This document shows, one piece after another, positions 59,925-64,000 of a stretch of DNA of 64,000 nt. Under the pieces are notes generated by a model, which was not told the DNA's origin, ran no database searches, and was given only the letters and a program-made list of their open reading frames with translations. This DNA is from Zoroaster sp. YZ-2022. Lineage: Eukaryota > Echinodermata > Asteroidea > Forcipulatida > Zoroasteridae. The translations under genes and the position numbers were made by a program. Where the stretch lies: assembly GCA_029582265.1 (NCBI GenBank), contig CM055817.1, positions 56,424,750-56,488,749 on the forward strand, in the 5' to 3' direction. The stretch's first letter is position 1; each line of letters starts with the position of its first letter.

Positions 59925-61473
59925 CCTAAAAAGTTCCCAAACTTTATTATTAATTAGCTTAATAAATTTGTGGAAAATAAAAGAACCCCCCCACCCCCAG
60001 ATTCATTGTAGGCCTTGGTCACATTTATTTTTTATGTTTTTAAAATTAAATTGATTCAATTTTTTACTTTGTTATTGTTAATTAGCTTAATAAGTTTGGG
60101 AAAAAAGAACCCCCTTTGACTCATTACTCTTAGGCATTGGCCATATTTATTTGTTTACGTTTTTAAATTGATTTTTTACTTTGCTATAATAATTAGCTTA
60201 ATAAGTTTTAAAAAGGAACACCCCACACTTACTGTTGTCTAAGCCTTTGCCAAACTTGTCTTTATTTGTTTTTAAATTTATTTAATTTTTACTTAGTTAT
60301 TATTAATTCGCTTAATGCATTGAAACAAAACACCCCACTCATTTCAGTCTAGGTATAGGACACATTTATCTTTTCATTATTACTATTAGGCTATTAACAT
60401 TAGGCCTAGGCGTACTATTATTTCTAAACCGAAATAATAATAGCCTAATAAAAATAAGTGAACGTGTATTCTATTGTATGTTAGGCCTACTTGTTAGGTC
60501 TTATCTAACTGTTAACGTTAATATTTTTATTGTAAACTTGAATTAATGTAACACAGGTTAGGCATTAAAAACAGGTGGGGGTCTCCTAATGTTAGGCACA
60601 GTCCGAAATCGATTGTAATTTTTTTTTTTTTTTTTACAGTTTAAACTTAAGTTAGGCCTATAACATTAATACTAACGTTAACGTTAGACATAATGTGGCA
60701 GACATAAACTAATTTTGGATAGGCTTGGCCCTGGCCTTCATTTAATCTAATGTTTGCTCAAAAACGGACGAGTCCCAATCTTAGTTTAATTAAGAACGAT
60801 AACTTGACCCACCAACACGCATGAAACGACCGATTAAATGCATCGTTTCACGGCACCCCTTACGCGTGACATACGGTGAGCGTTGCGTTTACGTGAAACG
60901 TCAACGTATCAAATTACAAAGTTCCCAAAAATCCAAAACGAGATTTGCAAAATGCTAACGTTAATAAATTGTTAGCTGTTACATTTTGACAGTTTTTCCA
61001 TAAAAAATAAACTGGGAATCATTCAAGGGATGAGTAATATATTGGGAAAATCCGCTTAATCATTCATATTTAAGTGTTTTTCGGCTATGTTTTTTATTAT
61101 TTTCGCAGAGGTCGTTTGGGGTCAGATTATATAAACAAAGAATAAAGTTGAATATTTACCGTGCGTACGCCGTCAAACATCAAGTAGTTGTGTCTTGAGT
61201 TTTAACTTTTGGCGCCTAAATTATTAACAACGATTTTGATTGGGTGTTGGGATTCTATAATTATGTTTTGTTTATTCATGAGTTTTCCTTTCCCGCTTCT
61301 TTTGAGGGCTTATTTTCGATTTGTTGGATTGGCATTTTTGAAAAATGCGAGGCGTTGTTACCCATTTTGGCCGCGCGAGGGCGCTGTGTTTCACGCGTTG
61401 TTGTTGAACTCCCGTGATAGGTTACGTAATCGTTAATGCGCAAGGTCAAACCGGATCCCGGCGCCAGCGCGTC
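59925..61473. repeat. 5' flank of copy B, homologous to 46.87-48.39 kb
   Basis: The minisatellite (59925-60370) and the following AACGTTA-rich sequence match the flank of copy A and its tandem duplicate. Similarity ends at GCGCCAGCGCGTCTG (about 61473), only 72 bp before the start codon of the plus-strand gene. Beyond that point copies A and B are unrelated. Confidence 0.9.
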
Positions 61474-61544
61474 TGACCCTTATACGGATGTACGTACATA
61501 CGTGTATACTAGCTGTGCATGCATTGCCAGCGGGATGATGCAGC

Positions 61545-64000
61545 ATGTCTTCAGCTCGTCCCAAATCGCACCGTAAATGTTCAATAAAACCAACAAATTT
61601 CTACGTAAAGTTGAATAACCCCTCCATTCCGCGACGGCATACACGAAAATCGAAAGTCAGGGAATTGTCCTGGAAGGCTGGCGATTTATTTAACATCGAG
61701 GTAAGTGCCTTATTTGTTGATTATTTTTTGGTTTAGTGAAGCTTGTTTGTAGTCTCGCCAGTTCAAAAGTTGAATGTGCACATCGCATTTGTGGCCACAT
61801 CCATTTCAGCGTAGGGACATTTTCCAACGCTGTAAATTCTGTTTATCGTACATAGGGCCTACGTCTAACGTATTTGAGTCTCGGTCTTCCGTTTCTCCTT
61901 TCTTTGTTTATCAGTTTATTTATCATTTTTTGACAGATCATCAAAGAAGAGAAATCAAGAGTTTATGTGAGATATCCAGGATGGAACGAAAAGTACAATG
62001 AATGGATTCCAAGGGGAGAGAGTTGTAACACTTAATCAGCCGGCTTTATGGTCTTCAATTTCACTAGGAGTAGGAGACAGAAAAAAAACTGTTCACGCAT
62101 CGTTTGCTCGCAGACATCAAAAGATCACTAAAAAGTGGAAGGAAAGAATCACCAAGGGTCATAATCAGAAGAGAAGTTGAACTGGATGTAATGCTTGCAA
62201 TCTTTAATATCGCAGAATGTAATTTTCCACCTACACACTTTAACAACAGTGAGCTTTGCCCCACATTTGGTACAGACTGGATGCAAAGGATTGATGGACA
62301 AGGAAACTGCACATATGTAATTCCTGGATCCTTAACGGTAGCACAGAGATATCACAGGCCAATCAAAGAGTTTGATAGTGACGGAAGTGAGAGAACCATC
62401 CTGCCAGGATTATACCGGTACATACTGCTTACATTTGTTCGAGGTGAGGCCACAAAGGAGCAGTTTTCAGCAACTGAGTCTCATAATTGGCAACAATGAC
62501 ATTTGAAATGCCTCTTCAATATCTCACTCAGATCCTGCTTTATTTGTTAATGTGGACATAAATTTGCTGTATGACATTGTTAGCCATAATCCGTCTTTTA
62601 AACAGGTTACAAAAAAAAGTGACTGAAGATATTTTTAATTCCATTTGCCAAAATTACAGTGTTTCGCTAAAACTTACAACACGTCTGGCAAACCAAGTGA
62701 AAACAAAAGTCACTAGATTTGTTGCTCATTACCGAAATTCAAAAAAAGGAGGGCGACAACAAGAGAAATTTAAGAAGTGGATTATTGACAACAAGTGATG
62801 GAAGTTAAAATTTCTCAAAAGTGAACTAATTGAACAGCTTTCTACATCTCTGAAGTGTCGCAAGAGTCATCGCAAAAATACAGTGGTGCAGCAAATTCGT
62901 AAAAAATACAAGAGAAAAAGTCCAGTCCATATTTACAGCAGAGCACACAGATATCGACTTCAAGCAACAATAGCTCAAGACTGCTCACAAGCTCTAGAAT
63001 TTCTCAAATTTTGTGGTTTGGAGGCAGAAACTCTAACGTTCAGAAACATAGAAACTGGTAGCTTACAAAATTTGAATTTATCTTTTCAAACTAAAGGCTC
63101 TTCTATCCAGTTAGAAAATCTTGTCTTCATTAAGAACAGGTTTGGAATATCAGACCAAGCATATCAGCAGTTGTCAACTGTTTGTCAAGATTTGCCTACA
63201 TTGTATAAGTTAAAACAGTTTATCAACACTGGATAAAATTACAAGTACACCTGGAAACAAATCTGTAGGTTACCAGCGAAGCATCAGCACACTTGTCAGA
63301 AATAAGGTTGAGAGTTTACACAGGGAAGGCTGTCTTACAAATAATAATTATACATGTGAAACTTTCAGGTTATGGCACATGGATTGGTAAAAATATCCAT
63401 GTTGTGAACTTTGCCTTCACAATTATTGAAGGTAGAAGAGCCGGAACTGCTACGGGAAATTATCTTGTTTATATATTTCAAGATTCAGAAGGCTATAATT
63501 CTTTGGAAGAGCATTTAGCTGATGTTAGAAAAGAGATAGAAAATTTACATAAAGTCGTTGTAGATGATAAGACATATAAAATTGTGTATTGTTTAGGAGG
63601 TGACTATAAGTTTCTTCTCTGTTGCTCTGGTTTGGATTGCGCATCTTGTACATATTCTTGCGTATACTGTAAGTGCCCTTCAAAGGAGTTTTATGATACA
63701 TCTGTTGAGTGGTCAATGTTCGATACAGAAAAGGGCTGTAGGACCACTGAAGAAATTAAGAAGTGTTCCCAGCTGTCTAAAAATTTTTTTTAAATACAAC
63801 TGTTCTCACATTCCAGTATTTCCTTCCATTCCAGTTCAGAATACAGTTGTTGATACTCTTCATATGTTTCTTCGCATAACTGATGTTTTGTTGAATTTAC
63901 TTGTACTGGACCTGAGGAGGGCAGATGAAATCGCTAAATAAAAGTACTCTAAATGTTTTTGATCGAAAGAAACATAAAAACTGTGCTAAACTTGAGAACT
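61545..64000 (+). pseudogene. Decayed transposase: chromo-barrel-like domain plus RAG1-type DDE core
   Basis: Exon 1 (61545-61700, basic, ending GTAAGT donor) joins in phase to an exon at 61937. Together they read SWKAGDLFNIE + IIKEEKSRVYVRYPGWNEKY and EWIP, a chromo-barrel/Tudor-knot-like domain that in other proteins binds chromatin. Coding similarity continues with frame changes near 62015, 62130, 62490-62570, 63230, 63320, 63790 and 63940 and an in-frame TGA at 62796. The core reads VKLSGYGTWIGK (63356), HVVNFAFT, then GGDYKFL (63597) with D-x18-C-x2-C, the same spacing as RAG1 D708-C727-C730. The expected first aspartate (SGDGT) is Tyr here (TAT, 63371-63373). DTLHMFLRITDVLLNLL follows. 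The frame runs off the window, so HxxxxH and E are not seen. Dead as sequenced. Confidence 0.75.

Noticed and set aside
61440..61500. Terminal inverted repeat of a RAG1-like transposon
   Set aside because: The boundary GCGCCAGCGCGTCTG has no inverted partner near 53-56 kb, and no CAC-type heptamer or 5-bp duplication was found.
56106..64000. RAG2-like partner gene
   Set aside because: No kelch repeats or PHD finger were seen on either strand around the RAG1-like copies.

Overview
The window reads as nuclear DNA of a marine invertebrate deuterostome, most likely an echinoderm. The reasons are the very frequent AGGCCTA-type words, split genes with consensus GT/AG introns, many dispersed repeats, and transposable elements of types known from that group. 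It is accessory, repeat-rich sequence from a draft assembly: three 500-base N gaps (5909-6408, 26321-26820, 51001-51500), and duplicated blocks whose copies differ mainly by single-base indels. Species cannot be settled from sequence alone.

Regions. 0-24 kb: a Ly6/uPAR-type GPI-anchored protein gene (550-1741, minus, four exons), the terminal exon of a second Ly6-type gene (12227-12445, minus) and a degraded copy of the first (18903-20190). Blocks of 1-8.5 kb and 13.4-16.1 kb recur in diverged form at 18.4-24.0 kb. 8.9-11.25 kb is strikingly poor in CpG. 24.1-26.3 kb: a satellite of about 150 bp units, broken by a gap. 29.3-29.6 kb: first exon of a methyltransferase-like gene (minus). 30.0-36.0 kb: a non-autonomous hAT element with a perfect 8-bp target duplication, then a 4.3 kb foldback-like element with arms over 1.3 kb and CpG-rich minisatellites in its tips. 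A locus at 53.2-53.7 kb looks like the version of this place without the insertions. 36.3-39.1 kb: a decayed non-LTR retrotransposon (reverse transcriptase). 39.2 kb: a near-perfect 78-nt hairpin. 40.3-42.7 kb: a 30-bp minisatellite split by a 2.1 kb hAT-like element.

43.4-64.0 kb is the most interesting part. Two nearly identical copies of a RAG1-like gene (43441-46751 truncated; 56106-59813 with all seven exons) lie on the minus strand. A composite model of about 982 codons has the RAG1 N-terminal zinc regions, a C3HC4 RING, a C2-type zinc finger, and a core whose D, CxxC, HxxxxH and E follow RAG1 spacing closely. The 5' flank of the first copy is tandemly duplicated (1.92 kb). Just beyond the 5' end of the second copy, on the plus strand, lies a different decayed gene (61545 to beyond the window end). 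It joins a chromo-barrel/Tudor-knot-like domain to another core with the same D-x18-CxxC spacing, so two distinct RAG1-type DDE lineages sit head to head.

The genes do not form a pathway. The Ly6 genes and the methyltransferase-like exon are probable host genes; nearly everything else is mobile-element biology. No RAG2-like gene was seen, and no terminal inverted repeats were found for the RAG1-like copies.
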